From assembly GCF_014648435.1 (NCBI RefSeq), contig NZ_BMRC01000005.1, forward strand, positions 62,001-126,000: a stretch of 64,000 nucleotides of DNA. Direction: 5' to 3'. The stretch comes from Nonomuraea spiralis (lineage in GTDB: Bacteria; Actinomycetota; Actinomycetes; Streptosporangiales; Streptosporangiaceae). This document shows positions 51,036-60,400 of the stretch, one piece after another. A model generated the notes under the pieces. That model had not been told where the DNA came from. It ran no database searches and was given only the letters and a program-made list of their open reading frames with translations. Position 1 is the first letter of the stretch. Each line of letters begins with the position of its first letter. The position numbers and the translations under genes are program-made.

Positions 51036-52213
51036 GAAACCCGCCGCAACGGTACGGACGGGTCGAGCTCCAGCCCGAAACCGGGCGCGTCGCCGAGCCG
51101 CACCCGGCCGTCGACGGGGAAGATCTCGCCGGTGCAGACGGGATGTTGCGGGACGAGCCAGTCGCAGTCGCCGACGAACATGCCGAACTCGGCCAGCGGT
51201 GTCTCGGGCCGGGTGGCGATGAAGTGGTAGGCGTAGTGGCCGCCGGTGTGCGGGACGAGCCGTACGCCGTGCGCGCGGGCCACCGTCGAGATCCGGCGCA
51301 GCTCGGTGAGGCCGCCGCACCAGTTGGGGTCGGGCTGGATGACGTCCACCCCCGACTCGCACAGCAGCCCGAAGCCGGCCGCGGTGTACTCGTGCTCGCC
51401 CGAGGCCAGTGCCATTCGCGCCGGCAGGCGGTCGCGCAGGCGCCGGTGGGCGGCGTAGTCGTCGGGGCGCAGCGGCTCCTCGATCCAGTCGAAGCCGAGC
51501 GGGGCGACGGCGTGGCCGAGGCGGGCGGCGTAGTCGATGTCGAGCGACATCCAGCAGTCGTACATGAGCGGGAAGTCCGGGCCGGCGGCCTGGCGGGCCT
51601 GCTCGGCGATCGAGACGTTGGCGCGGAAGCCGTCCTCGCCCTCGACGGGGGCGTAGGTCAGCGGGATCTTCGCGCCCCGGAAGCCGAGCTTGCGGGCGGC
51701 CTCGGGGCGCGGGCCGGTCGCGTACAGGTCGACGCCGTCGTGCACCGCGCCGCCGAGCAGGGTGTGCACGGGGGTCTGGGTGATGCGGCCGTGCAGGTCC
51801 CAGATCGCCAGGTCGACGGCGGAGATGGCGTGCAGGGCCAGGCCCTTGCGCCCGTAGTGCAGGGTGCTGTTGAACATCCGGTCCCACAGCCGCTCGTGGT
51901 CGAAGGGGCTCTGGCCCTCCACGAGGTAGGCCAGGTGGAGGGCGGCGAGCGTGGCGACGACCAGGCCGCCGTTGGTGGTGCCGAAGCCCACGTGCCCCGA
52001 GGCGCTCTCGACCTGGACGACCACGGTCTGCTGGGAGTTGGGCCCGATGGCGGCCATGCGGTCGTCGCGGAAGTCGGCGTGCTGGGTCATGGGACTGGCG
52101 ACCTTGCGGCGTTTCCACTGGCGTAACGCCTCGCCGTCGCTCGGGTCGGGCGTCGCGGGCGGCAGGTTGACGTAGTCGGCGACGTAGACGCGGACGTCGG
52201 TGATCCGGTCCAT
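51032..52213 (-). CDS. Mandelate racemase/enolase-family sugar-acid dehydratase (L-rhamnonate dehydratase-like)
   Basis: 393 residues from the ATG at 52213. The N-terminal capping domain contains HYGRKGLALHAISAVDLAIWD; the barrel has KIPLTYAPVEGEDG, LMYDCWMSLDIDYA (metal Asp), WIEEPLRPDDY (metal Glu), ASGEHEYT (metal Glu) and the C-terminal LVPHTGGHYAYH with the catalytic His. The GEHE metal motif and YDCWMSLD fit rhamnonate dehydratases. Would convert an aldonate to 2-keto-3-deoxy acid. Overlaps the MurR gene by 1 nt. Confidence 0.85.
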   Translation of the reverse strand: MDRITDVRVYVADYVNLPPATPDPSDGEALRQWKRRKVASPMTQHADFRDDRMAAIGPNSQQTVVVQVESASGHVGFGTTNGGLVVATLAALHLAYLVEGQSPFDHERLWDRMFNSTLHYGRKGLALHAISAVDLAIWDLHGRITQTPVHTLLGGAVHDGVDLYATGPRPEAARKLGFRGAKIPLTYAPVEGEDGFRANVSIAEQARQAAGPDFPLMYDCWMSLDIDYAARLGHAVAPLGFDWIEEPLRPDDYAAHRRLRDRLPARMALASGEHEYTAAGFGLLCESGVDVIQPDPNWCGGLTELRRISTVARAHGVRLVPHTGGHYAYHFIATRPETPLAEFGMFVGDCDWLVPQHPVCTGEIFPVDGRVRLGDAPGFGLELDPSVPLRRVS

Positions 52214-53091
52214 CAGCTCCCCTGGTTCTTGTACGGCTGGACGGCCTGCTGGGCCGCGGCCATGGTCTCGCCGGCCTGGTCGAAGGTGCGCTGGGCGACG
52301 GTGATGAACACCACGTCGATCACCGCGAGCTGGCCGTGCCTGGCGGCCATCGCCTCGGTGCGGAACCCGGTCTGGGCCACCTTGGTCAGCAGCGTGAGCT
52401 CGGCGCGGGCGGCCAGCGGCGAGCCGGGATCGTTGCAGATCGCGATGGTCGCCGCGCCGTGCGACATCGCCTCGGTGAGCAGGTCGACGGCCTCCTTGGT
52501 GCGGCCGCTGTGGGAGATGGCCACCACCACGTCGCCGGGACCGAGCAGCGCGGTGCCGCTGAGCGCGATGTGCGTGTCGGTCGAGGTCCAGGCCGGCACG
52601 CCGACGTGGTAGAGCCGTTGCTGCAGCTCGGAGGCCACGGTGGAGCTGCCTCCCGCGCCGAACACCCACACCCTGCGGGCCGTGGCGATCAGCGCGCAGG
52701 CGCGTTCGGCCGCCTCCAGGTCGAGCCCGGACAGGGTCTCGGTGGTCGCCTGCGCGATCGCGGCCGAGACCACCTCGGTGATGCGCGGCAGCGCGTCGTC
52801 CTCGGTCACGTCGGCGCCGATGCTGACGCTCCACGGCTCGGACTTGGACCGGCCGCTGTCGGAGGCCAGCGCCAGGCGCAGCTCGGCGTAGCCGTTCAGG
52901 CCGAGCGAGCGGCACAGCCGGGTGACGCTGCCGGTCGACACGCCGCACCGGTCGGCCAGGTCGAGGATCGTCAGCCGGGCCACCGCGCCGGGGTCGGCCA
53001 GCACCAGGTCGGCGATCGTACGCTGCGCCTCCGGCATCGACGGGGCCATGGCGGCGATCCGGTCGACGACGCCCTCCAACGGGCTCTGCAT
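52213..53091 (-). CDS. MurR/RpiR-family regulator
   Basis: 292 residues from the ATG at 53091 (AGAGG 10 nt upstream); the ATG at 53112 is the other choice. N-terminal RpiR helix-turn-helix (about 1-75) with LTILDLADRCGVSTGSVTRLCRSLG; C-terminal SIS domain with VWVFGAGGSSTVASEL and VVAISHSGRTKEAV for phosphosugar binding. First gene of the leftward operon and divergent from the rightward sugar operon; likely regulator of both, sensing a phosphorylated (amino)sugar. Confidence 0.92.
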   Translation of the reverse strand: MQSPLEGVVDRIAAMAPSMPEAQRTIADLVLADPGAVARLTILDLADRCGVSTGSVTRLCRSLGLNGYAELRLALASDSGRSKSEPWSVSIGADVTEDDALPRITEVVSAAIAQATTETLSGLDLEAAERACALIATARRVWVFGAGGSSTVASELQQRLYHVGVPAWTSTDTHIALSGTALLGPGDVVVAISHSGRTKEAVDLLTEAMSHGAATIAICNDPGSPLAARAELTLLTKVAQTGFRTEAMAARHGQLAVIDVVFITVAQRTFDQAGETMAAAQQAVQPYKNQGS

Positions 53092-53160
53092 GGGTGTTCT
53101 ACCTCTCATCATCGCAACGGAGAATAATTTGTCTTCATTTCTTCAGTCAACACCGAATTC

Positions 53161-53240
53161 GTTACCAGAACCCCCTTGACGACAGGGCTGAGCGTCCCGC
53201 ACCTTAGCGGCCACAGAGAAAAATTCATCGCTACCAGAAC
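53161..53240. promoter_or_regulatory. Divergent promoter region with direct repeat of TACCAGAAC
   Basis: G(T/C)TACCAGAAC occurs at 53161-53171 and 53230-53240. TTGACG (53176-53181) is a possible -35. The nearby AGAATAATTTGTCTTC (53121-53136) and AGAAAAATTCATC (53217-53229) are unusually A/T-rich for this genome. These are candidate MurR/RpiR sites controlling both operons. Confidence 0.4.
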
Positions 53241-53249
53241 AGGATGCCG

Positions 53250-54008
53250 ATGTCCTTCCTCTCCGCGTCCGGCTATTTCAGCGCGCTCCAGGACGTCCTG
53301 ACCAAGGTGAACACGTCCCAGGCGCCGCTGGTGGACCAGGCGGCGGCGTTGATCACCGACGCGGTCGAGGCCGGAGGAGTGCTGCAGGCCTTCGGCAGCG
53401 GCCACTCCGAGGCCTTCGCGCTTGAGCTGAGCGGCCGGGCCGGCGGGCTCGTCGCGGCCAACCGCATCGAACTGCGCGACCTCGTGCTGCTCGGCGGCGC
53501 GGACCCCGGCGTGCTGTCCGACCCGCTGCTGGAACGCGACCCGACCGTCGCGTCCCGCCTGTACGAGCTGGCCGCGCCACACCCGCGCGACGTGTTCGTC
53601 ATCGCCTCCAACTCCGGGGTCAACGGCTCGATCGTCGAGTTCGCCGCCCTGGTCAAGGAGCACGGCCATCCGCTGATCGCGGTCACCTCGGCCGAGCACT
53701 CCGGCCGCATGTCCTCCCGGCACCCCTCGGGACTGCGTCTGCGCGATCACGCCGACATTGTGCTCGACAACGGCGCGCCGTACGGGGACGCGATCCTGCC
53801 GCTGCGCGACGGCGGGCGCGTCTGCGGCGTCTCCTCCATCACCGGCGCCCTGCTGGCCCAGCAGATCGTGGCCGAGGTGGCCCGCCGGATGGAGGAGTCG
53901 GGGGCCCGGCCGCCGGTGTACCTGTCGGCGAACGTCCAGGGCGGCGACGAGCACAACCGCCGCCTCGAAGAGCGGTACGACGGGCGCATCCGCCGTACCA
54001 CCAGGTAA
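53250..54008 (+). CDS. SIS-domain sugar-phosphate protein (UPF0309-like)
   Basis: 252 residues; the start at ATG 53250 has AGGA 5 nt upstream (ATG 53244 is possible). One SIS domain with VLQAFGSGHSEAFALELSGR (phosphosugar loop), FVIASNSGVNGSIVEFA and VTSAEHSGRMSSRHPSG. Resembles UPF0309/isomerase-type SIS proteins found in aminosugar operons. Probable isomerase or etherase-like enzyme acting on the phosphorylated imported sugar. First gene of the rightward operon. Confidence 0.82.
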   Translation: MSFLSASGYFSALQDVLTKVNTSQAPLVDQAAALITDAVEAGGVLQAFGSGHSEAFALELSGRAGGLVAANRIELRDLVLLGGADPGVLSDPLLERDPTVASRLYELAAPHPRDVFVIASNSGVNGSIVEFAALVKEHGHPLIAVTSAEHSGRMSSRHPSGLRLRDHADIVLDNGAPYGDAILPLRDGGRVCGVSSITGALLAQQIVAEVARRMEESGARPPVYLSANVQGGDEHNRRLEERYDGRIRRTTR

Positions 54009-54022
54009 CCAGGAGTACCACC

Positions 54023-55423
54023 ATGAACCACCTCTCCCGGCGGCAGCTCCTGCGCGGAGCCGCCCTGACCGGGGCCGGCCTGCTGGCCGCGGCCTGCGCC
54101 ACCCCCGGCGACCCCGCCGCCCAGAAGCCGGCCGCCACCGGCGCCGTCAGCGCCGCCAACCCGCTCGGCCTCGACGAGAGCGGCCCCCTGGAGGTCGTCA
54201 TCTTCGACGGCGGCCTCGGCGACGCCTACGCCACCACCATCCACGAGCCGCTCTTCCTCAGCAGGCACCCCAAGGTACGGCTCAAGCACTCCAGCACCAA
54301 GGAGATCTCCGGGACCCTCCAGCCGCGCTTCGTCGGCGGCAACCCGCCCGAGGTCATCAACAACGACGGCGCCCAGTCGCTCGACCTGGCCGCGCTGGTG
54401 CAGGGCGGCCAGCTCCAGGACCTGACACCGCTCCTGGACGCCCCCTCCTGGGACGACCCGGGCACGAAGGTGCGCGACGTCCTGCTGCCGGCCGCCGTCG
54501 AGGCCGGTTCCTTCGACGGCAAGCCCTACAGCATGCCGTACGTGTTCATGCTCTTCGGCTTCTGGCACTCGGCCAAGTTGTTCGCCCAGAAGGGCTGGAA
54601 GGCCCCCGCCACCTGGGACGAGTTCCTCACCCTGTGCGCCGCCATGAAGAAGGACGGCATCGCGCCGTTCGCCTACGCCGGCAAGTACCCCGGATACGTG
54701 TGGGAGGCCATCCTCACCATGGCCGTCAAGCACGGCGGCCCCGAGGTGATGCAGCGGGTCGACAACCTGGAGGACGGCGCCTGGAAGGCCGACGCGCTGA
54801 CGAAGGCGGCCGCCGCGTTCGGCGAGCTGCACGCGAGGGGATTCCTGCTCCAGGGCACCGAAGGGCTCAACCACACCGAGTCGCAGGCCAGGCAGAACGG
54901 CGGCGAGGTCGCCGTCATCCCCAACGGCTCCTGGCTGGAGAACGAGCAGAAGAAGGTCGCCCCCGCCGACTTCGGCTACGCCATGTTCCCCGTCCCCGCG
55001 CTGGAGGCCGCCGAGGCGATGCCGGGCGCCGCCCTGCACGCCATGCCCGGCTCCGGCTTCGTCGTCGCCGCCAAGAGCCGCAACCCGGCGGCGGGCATGG
55101 AGTACCTGCGCGCGATGGCGTCCCGCGAGGGCGCGGGCAAGTACAGCGGCCTGGTCAGCACGCTGACCACGGTCCGCGGCGCGGCGCTGCCGACGCAGGC
55201 CGGCCCTGGGCTCAAGAGCGCCGCCGCCGCGCTCGAAGCCGCCGGGACCAGCCTGGTCAACTGGCGGGTGCACGAGTGGTACAAGGAGATCGCCACCGAG
55301 CTGGACGCCGCCACCGGGCAGCTCATGACCGGCGGCATCACCGCCGTCCAGTGGGCCGAACGGCTGCAGCGCCAGGCCGACGCCGTCAAGAAGGACTCCT
55401 CGATCAAGAAGTTCTCGAGGTAA
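54023..55423 (+). CDS. ABC transporter sugar-binding lipoprotein, NgcE-like
   Basis: 466 residues. The N-terminus has a twin-arginine motif SRRQLLRG and a lipobox LAAAC (C25), so it is probably Tat-exported and lipidated. The start of the mature domain (LEVVIFDGGLGDAY, LKHSSTKEISGTLQPRF) closely follows what I recall of NgcE, the N-acetylglucosamine/diacetylchitobiose-binding protein of Streptomyces. Two permease genes follow; no ATPase gene is present, as usual in actinomycetes that share MsiK. Confidence 0.85.
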   Translation: MNHLSRRQLLRGAALTGAGLLAAACATPGDPAAQKPAATGAVSAANPLGLDESGPLEVVIFDGGLGDAYATTIHEPLFLSRHPKVRLKHSSTKEISGTLQPRFVGGNPPEVINNDGAQSLDLAALVQGGQLQDLTPLLDAPSWDDPGTKVRDVLLPAAVEAGSFDGKPYSMPYVFMLFGFWHSAKLFAQKGWKAPATWDEFLTLCAAMKKDGIAPFAYAGKYPGYVWEAILTMAVKHGGPEVMQRVDNLEDGAWKADALTKAAAAFGELHARGFLLQGTEGLNHTESQARQNGGEVAVIPNGSWLENEQKKVAPADFGYAMFPVPALEAAEAMPGAALHAMPGSGFVVAAKSRNPAAGMEYLRAMASREGAGKYSGLVSTLTTVRGAALPTQAGPGLKSAAAALEAAGTSLVNWRVHEWYKEIATELDAATGQLMTGGITAVQWAERLQRQADAVKKDSSIKKFSR

Positions 55424-55429
55424 CCCGCC

Positions 55430-56332
55430 GTGCGGCACGGACGGCGGCGCTTCGCCGCCACCTTCCTGGCGTTACCCGTCCTGCTCTACGTCGTCTACGT
55501 GATCTCCCCCTACGCGCAGGCGTTCCAGATCTCGATGACCGACTGGCGCGGGATCGACGCCAGGCCCGCGTTCGTCGGGCTGGACAACTTCCGGCGCCTG
55601 CTGGCCGACCCCGTCTTCTGGAAGGCGATCAGCCACAACGCGATCCTGCTGGCCGCGCTGCCGGTCATCACGCTCGGGCTGGCGTTGTTGTTCGCGTACC
55701 TGCTGAACGCGGGCGGCGTGCGGCCGGGAACCGGCATCGCCGGGTCGGGCTTCTACCGGGTGGTGTTCTTCTTCCCGCAGGTGTTGTCGGTCACGATCGT
55801 CGCGGTGATGTTCCAGTCGGTGCTCCGGCCCGACCGCAGCGGCGTGATCAACGGGCTGCTCATGCAGCTCGGCCTGGAACCGGTCGGCTTCCTCACCGAC
55901 CCGGGCCTGGCCCTGTGGTCGATCCTGGGCGTGCTGGTCTGGCAGGCGGTCGGCTTCTACGTCGTGCTGTTCTCGGCCGGCATGGCCGCCATCCCGCGGG
56001 AGCTGCACGAGGCGGCGCAGATCGACGGGGCCGGGCGGGCGGCGTCCTTCTTCCAGGTGACCCTTCCGCTGTTGCGGCACACCGTGCAGGTCGGCTGGGT
56101 CTACCTCGGTGTGGCCGCCTTCGACGCGTTCTCGATCGTGTTCGTGTTGTCGGCCGAGCGCGGCGGCCCCGACTACAGCACCACGGTGCTGGCCAACGAG
56201 GTCTACCGCAACGCCTTCGGCTACGCCAAGTTCGGCTACGCCTCGGCCATCGGGGTGGCCCTGTTCTTCTGCACGATCACCTTCGCCGCGCTCACCCTCC
56301 GGCTGACCCGGCGCGACGGACTGGAGTACTGA
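55430..56332 (+). CDS. ABC sugar permease, NgcF-like
   Basis: 300 residues from a GTG at 55430, 6 nt after the binding-protein stop. Six transmembrane helices; the EAA loop is MAAIPRELHEAAQIDGAGRAASFFQVTLP (EAA...G.........P), which docks the shared ATPase. MalF-type subunit. Operon partner of the next permease (2-nt spacing). Confidence 0.92.
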   Translation: MRHGRRRFAATFLALPVLLYVVYVISPYAQAFQISMTDWRGIDARPAFVGLDNFRRLLADPVFWKAISHNAILLAALPVITLGLALLFAYLLNAGGVRPGTGIAGSGFYRVVFFFPQVLSVTIVAVMFQSVLRPDRSGVINGLLMQLGLEPVGFLTDPGLALWSILGVLVWQAVGFYVVLFSAGMAAIPRELHEAAQIDGAGRAASFFQVTLPLLRHTVQVGWVYLGVAAFDAFSIVFVLSAERGGPDYSTTVLANEVYRNAFGYAKFGYASAIGVALFFCTITFAALTLRLTRRDGLEY

Positions 56333-56334
56333 CG

Positions 56335-57246
56335 ATGGCAGTCGACGTGCGTCCCGCGGTGCGGCGGCGCGCCGCGAGCCCGGTCCGCCGCGAACCGCGG
56401 CTCCGGCGGTCGATGCACCTGGTGCTCGGCCTCTGGGCGGTCCTGGTGGTCGTCCCGATGGCCTGGACCCTGCTGGCCTCCTTCAAGGACACCGCCGAGA
56501 TCTTCGGCCCCGCCTGGACGCTGCCCGCCCGGCTCCGGTTCGACAACTGGGTCCGGGCCTTCGAACAGGCCCACATCGGTACGTACCTGGTCAACACGGT
56601 GATCGTCGTGGTGTTGTCCACGGCGGGCACCATGATGCTGGGGTCGATGGCCGCGTACGTGCTGGCCCGCTACCCCTTCCGCGGCAGCGGCGCGGTGTAC
56701 CTGCTGTTCGTCTCCGGGATGGCCTTCCCGGTCTACCTGGCGCTGACCCCGCTGTTCTTCGTGGTCAGGAACAGCGGTTCGCTCCCGCTGATCGGCCCGC
56801 TCATCGGCCTGGACACGCGCGGCGGCCTGGTGCTGGTCTACATCGCCTACTCGCTGCCGTTCACCGTGTTCTTCCTGACGGCCTTCTTCCGTACGCTGCC
56901 CGGCTCGGTGGCCGAGGCGGCGTTCATGGACGGTGCCTCCCACACGCGGGTGTTCTTCCAGGTGATGTTGCCCATGGCGCGGCCCGCCCTGACCGGCATC
57001 ACCGTCTTCAACGTGCTGGGCCAGTGGAACCAGTACCAGTTGCCGCTGATCCTGCTCAGCGGCAACGCCCGGGACAAATGGGTGCTCACGCAGGGCATCG
57101 CCGACATCTCCACCGCCACCGGCTACAGCGCCGACTGGGGTGCCCTGTTCGCCGCGCTCAGCATGTCGATCCTGCCGATGCTGGCCGTCTACGTCGCCTT
57201 CCACCGGCACATCCAGGCCGGCATGACCGAAGGGGCGGTCAAATGA
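56335..57246 (+). CDS. ABC sugar permease, NgcG-like
   Basis: 303 residues with six transmembrane helices. The EAA loop is LPGSVAEAAFMDGASHTRVFFQVMLP. MalG-type subunit. The C-terminus is short and its stop overlaps the kinase start by 4 nt. Confidence 0.92.
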   Translation: MAVDVRPAVRRRAASPVRREPRLRRSMHLVLGLWAVLVVVPMAWTLLASFKDTAEIFGPAWTLPARLRFDNWVRAFEQAHIGTYLVNTVIVVVLSTAGTMMLGSMAAYVLARYPFRGSGAVYLLFVSGMAFPVYLALTPLFFVVRNSGSLPLIGPLIGLDTRGGLVLVYIAYSLPFTVFFLTAFFRTLPGSVAEAAFMDGASHTRVFFQVMLPMARPALTGITVFNVLGQWNQYQLPLILLSGNARDKWVLTQGIADISTATGYSADWGALFAALSMSILPMLAVYVAFHRHIQAGMTEGAVK

Positions 57247-58157
57247 GCCTCGTCCTCGGCCTGGACGTCGGCGGCACCACCACCCGCGCGCTGGTGACCG
57301 ACCTGGACGGCACGGTGCTGGCCAGGGCGTCGGGCGAGGGCGGCAACCCGGTCGCCCACGGCGCGGCGGCCGTGGACCGGGTCGGGGCGACCGTACGCGA
57401 GGCGCTGACCGGGCTCGACCCGGCCCGGGTGCGCGCCGGGGTGATCGGGCTGGCCGGCGGCACGGGCCCGTACGCGGCCGGGTTCGACCGCCTCTGGGCC
57501 GGGCTCGGGCTCGGGGGCGCGCCCCGGCTGGTCAGTGACGTCGAGCTGGCCTTCGCCGCGGGCACCGAGCACGACTCCGGCACCGTCCTGGTCTGCGGGA
57601 CCGGCGCCGCCGCCTGCCGCATCACCGGCGGTATGACGGCCCGCTGCGCCGACGGGCACGGCTGGCTGCTCGGCGACGTCGGCTCCGGGGTGTGGATCGG
57701 CCGCCAGGCGATCCGCCACGCGCTGCGCGCCATCGACCTCGGCACCGCCTCGCCGCTGGCCGCGGCCGTGCTCAAGCAGCTCACCGGCGGCCTCGCCGCG
57801 GACCGGGCCGCCGCCGGGACGGTGATCGAGACGGTGCACGCCGCCCCGGTCCCCACCATGGCGGCGCTGGCCCCCGTGGTGGTCCGCCTGGCGCTCCAGG
57901 ACGATCCCGACGCCCGTGGCGTGCTCGCGCGCGCCGCCGGGCACCTGCTGGTCACGCTCGGCGTCGTCCGCGACCCGGAGGAACGCACGCCGCTCGTCCT
58001 CGGCGGCGGCCTGCTGGCCGCCGGAACCCCGCTCGCCACGGCCGTACGGCGGCAGGCCGCCGCCCGCTGGCCCGCGGCCACCATCACCCACGCGGGCGAC
58101 GGCGCCGTCGCCGCGGCCCGCCTCGCCCGCCACGACCTGCGAAAGGCGCTCCGATGA
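57243..58157 (+). CDS. BadF/BadG-type sugar kinase (N-acetylglucosamine kinase-like)
   Basis: 304 residues. ASKHA fold: phosphate-1 LGLDVGGTTTRALV, LVCGTGAAACRI as phosphate-2, GDVGSGVWIGRQAIRHAL, which is typical of eukaryote-like GlcNAc kinases, and PLVLGGGLL as the adenosine motif. Would phosphorylate the imported amino sugar with ATP, giving the ligand of MurR/SIS. Overlaps its neighbours on both sides by 4 nt. Confidence 0.88.
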   Translation: MSLVLGLDVGGTTTRALVTDLDGTVLARASGEGGNPVAHGAAAVDRVGATVREALTGLDPARVRAGVIGLAGGTGPYAAGFDRLWAGLGLGGAPRLVSDVELAFAAGTEHDSGTVLVCGTGAAACRITGGMTARCADGHGWLLGDVGSGVWIGRQAIRHALRAIDLGTASPLAAAVLKQLTGGLAADRAAAGTVIETVHAAPVPTMAALAPVVVRLALQDDPDARGVLARAAGHLLVTLGVVRDPEERTPLVLGGGLLAAGTPLATAVRRQAAARWPAATITHAGDGAVAAARLARHDLRKALR

Positions 58158-60400
58158 AACGCACCCTGTTACCCCTGGCCCTGGTGGCCGCCTGCCTGAC
58201 GGCCCTGCCCGCCCCGGCCACCGCCGCGGTGACCCCGCAGCTCACCGACACCTTCGAGCGGGCCCACGACACCCACCCCACCTACGGGCTCAACGACTCC
58301 CTCGCCGCGCGGCAGAGCGGCAAGGCGCGCGGCGTCACGTACAGCCGCGTGTCGGGCTCGTGGACCACGACCACGCCGCCCGAGCCGTACTACTCGCAGG
58401 TCAACCATCCCGACTACCCGGGCAAGTTGTCGTTCGCGCTGGCCCGTTCGGCCGTCCGCCTGGACGCCCCACTCGACCAGGACCAGGACGACGCCTACAC
58501 GGTGTCGGTGACCGTGGACCCCGACCCCAAGCTGCGCGGCACCGAAGGCGACTGGAGCTCGGTCATGTTGTCGCGCAGCCCGGCCTCGGTCGGCTACGTC
58601 ACCAGCGGGGACGTCCAGCTCGGCCTCACCGTGGCGCGCAACGGCGAGGTGCAGCTCTTCCGCGCCGGCAACGCGCTGTGGAGCAGCCCCCTGAAGACCA
58701 CCCGCGCCGCCGACGGGTTCCGCGTCACCCTCGCCGTGACCGGTGCCTCCAAGGCCGACCCGTCCGTCGCCGTCACCGTGAACGGTGTTGGCCGAACCAC
58801 CGGCCTGGGCACCCCGGTCCCCAAGCCCTACCTCTACCTCGGCGCGTACGTCAGCAACGACAAGCAGGTCAGCACCGCCGACGACCTGGCCGTCAGCCGC
58901 GTCTCCCGCTTCGCCGACACCTTCGACGAGGCCCAGGACACCGACCCCGGCTACGGCCTGAACGACGCCCTGGCCAAGAGGCAGCCGCCGCTCGGCACCT
59001 CGACCTACACCAGGGTCTCCGGCGACTGGCAGTCCTTCGACTCGCCCCCGCCGTACTACTCGCAGGTCAACCATCCCGAGTATCCGGGCAAGCTGTCGTT
59101 CGCGCTGCGCCGCTCGGCCGTCCGCCTGGACGCACCCGTCGCGCCCGGCAAGGACGACGCCTTCACGGTGTCGGTGACCGTGGACCCCGACCCCAAGCTG
59201 CGCGGCACCGAAGGCGACTGGAGCTCGGTCATGTTGTCCCAGAACCGGGACTCCAGCGGCTACGTGACCAACGGCGACGTACGGCTGGGCCTGACGGTGG
59301 CGCGCAACGGCGAGGTGCAGCTCTTCCGCGCCGGCAACGCGCTGTGGAGCAGCCCCCTGAAGACCACCAGGGCCGCCGACGGTTTCCGCGTCACCCTCGC
59401 CGTGACCGGTGCGTCCAAGGCCGACCCGTCCGTCACGGTCACCGTGAACGGTGTTGGCCGCACGACCGGCCTGGGCACGCCGGTCCCCAAGCCCTACCTC
59501 TACCTCGGCGCGTACGTCAGCAACGACAAGCAGGTCAGCACCGCCGACGACCTGGCCGTCAGCCGCGTCGACCTCTACCCGAACCTGGAGTACTTCGGCT
59601 ACTTCGCCACCGACGCCCTGACGAAATGGGGCAACCACCTGCCCGAGGTCACCGGCTTCGCCAACCTGCACTGGGTGAGCGTCTCCCCGGACTGGGACAC
59701 CCCCGGCAGCGGCTACCGGATCGCCGACCTGGTCGGCTGCCCGCCCCGCTCCTGCGCCCTGTACGTCGGCGAGGAGTTCTTCCCGGCGGAGAACTGCAAG
59801 TGGAGCGGCCCCTGCCCCATCGACGCCTCGCTCAGGCGCTGGAAGGCGTTCGTCGAGATGGTCAAGCCGTACAAGGACCGGATCGGGGCGATCTACCTCA
59901 AGGACGAGCCGCAGGGCTACGGCGTCACCAACGCCGACCTGCAGACCATGGCCACGGCGGTCAAGGAGTCGATGGGGCCGGGCAAGGGCTTCGGGCCGTA
60001 CCCGATCATGCTGACCCTGGCCGGCGGGGACGTGAAGCCCAACACCCTCGTCCCCGCCGAGGTCGACTGGGTCGGCGTGGACGAGTACACCGCCGACGAG
60101 GCCAGGCTCGACAGCCTGCTCACCACCATCGAACGGATGACCGGCGGCACCAAGCGCACCTACCTGTTCCCGCCGACCGAAGTCGCCCCCTACACCGGCC
60201 GGTACGACACCAACGAGAAGATCGAGGCGGTCCAGCAGATCTACTACAGCATGGCCAGGAAACACCCGAGCATGATCGCGATCATGAACTTCGGCGTGTG
60301 GGTGGTCACCTCCAGCAACCCGGCGACCCACCCCTACATGATCCCCCGCACCTGGGACACCCAGGAGAGGTACGGCGTTGCGGTCACGGTCAAGGATTGA
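58154..60400 (+). CDS. Secreted protein with two near-identical beta modules and a glycosidase-like domain
   Basis: 748 residues. The signal peptide ends at PATAA. Two modules of 222 residues (about 30-250 and 252-473) share FERAHDT/FDEAQDT, GLNDxLAxRQ, YYSQVNHPxYPGKLSFAL and VDPDPKLRGTEGDWSSVML; they look like laminin-G/concanavalin-type beta sandwiches. The C-terminal 270 residues contain EYFGYFATDAL, GAIYLKDEPQGYG and WVGVDEYTADE, an alpha/beta-barrel pattern with acidic residues placed like glycosidase catalytic residues, but I cannot name the GH family. Overlaps the kinase stop by 4 nt, so it is probably the extracellular depolymerase or carbohydrate-binding component of this import system. 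Confidence 0.7.
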   Translation: MKRTLLPLALVAACLTALPAPATAAVTPQLTDTFERAHDTHPTYGLNDSLAARQSGKARGVTYSRVSGSWTTTTPPEPYYSQVNHPDYPGKLSFALARSAVRLDAPLDQDQDDAYTVSVTVDPDPKLRGTEGDWSSVMLSRSPASVGYVTSGDVQLGLTVARNGEVQLFRAGNALWSSPLKTTRAADGFRVTLAVTGASKADPSVAVTVNGVGRTTGLGTPVPKPYLYLGAYVSNDKQVSTADDLAVSRVSRFADTFDEAQDTDPGYGLNDALAKRQPPLGTSTYTRVSGDWQSFDSPPPYYSQVNHPEYPGKLSFALRRSAVRLDAPVAPGKDDAFTVSVTVDPDPKLRGTEGDWSSVMLSQNRDSSGYVTNGDVRLGLTVARNGEVQLFRAGNALWSSPLKTTRAADGFRVTLAVTGASKADPSVTVTVNGVGRTTGLGTPVPKPYLYLGAYVSNDKQVSTADDLAVSRVDLYPNLEYFGYFATDALTKWGNHLPEVTGFANLHWVSVSPDWDTPGSGYRIADLVGCPPRSCALYVGEEFFPAENCKWSGPCPIDASLRRWKAFVEMVKPYKDRIGAIYLKDEPQGYGVTNADLQTMATAVKESMGPGKGFGPYPIMLTLAGGDVKPNTLVPAEVDWVGVDEYTADEARLDSLLTTIERMTGGTKRTYLFPPTEVAPYTGRYDTNEKIEAVQQIYYSMARKHPSMIAIMNFGVWVVTSSNPATHPYMIPRTWDTQERYGVAVTVKD
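58385..59572 (+). repeat. Near-identical in-frame duplication inside the secreted glycosidase-like gene
   Basis: 58385-58906 and 59051-59572 align with an offset of 666 nt (222 codons). Long blocks such as 58621-58720 versus 59287-59386 are almost the same at DNA level including silent positions, so duplication or gene conversion is recent. Confidence 0.85.
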
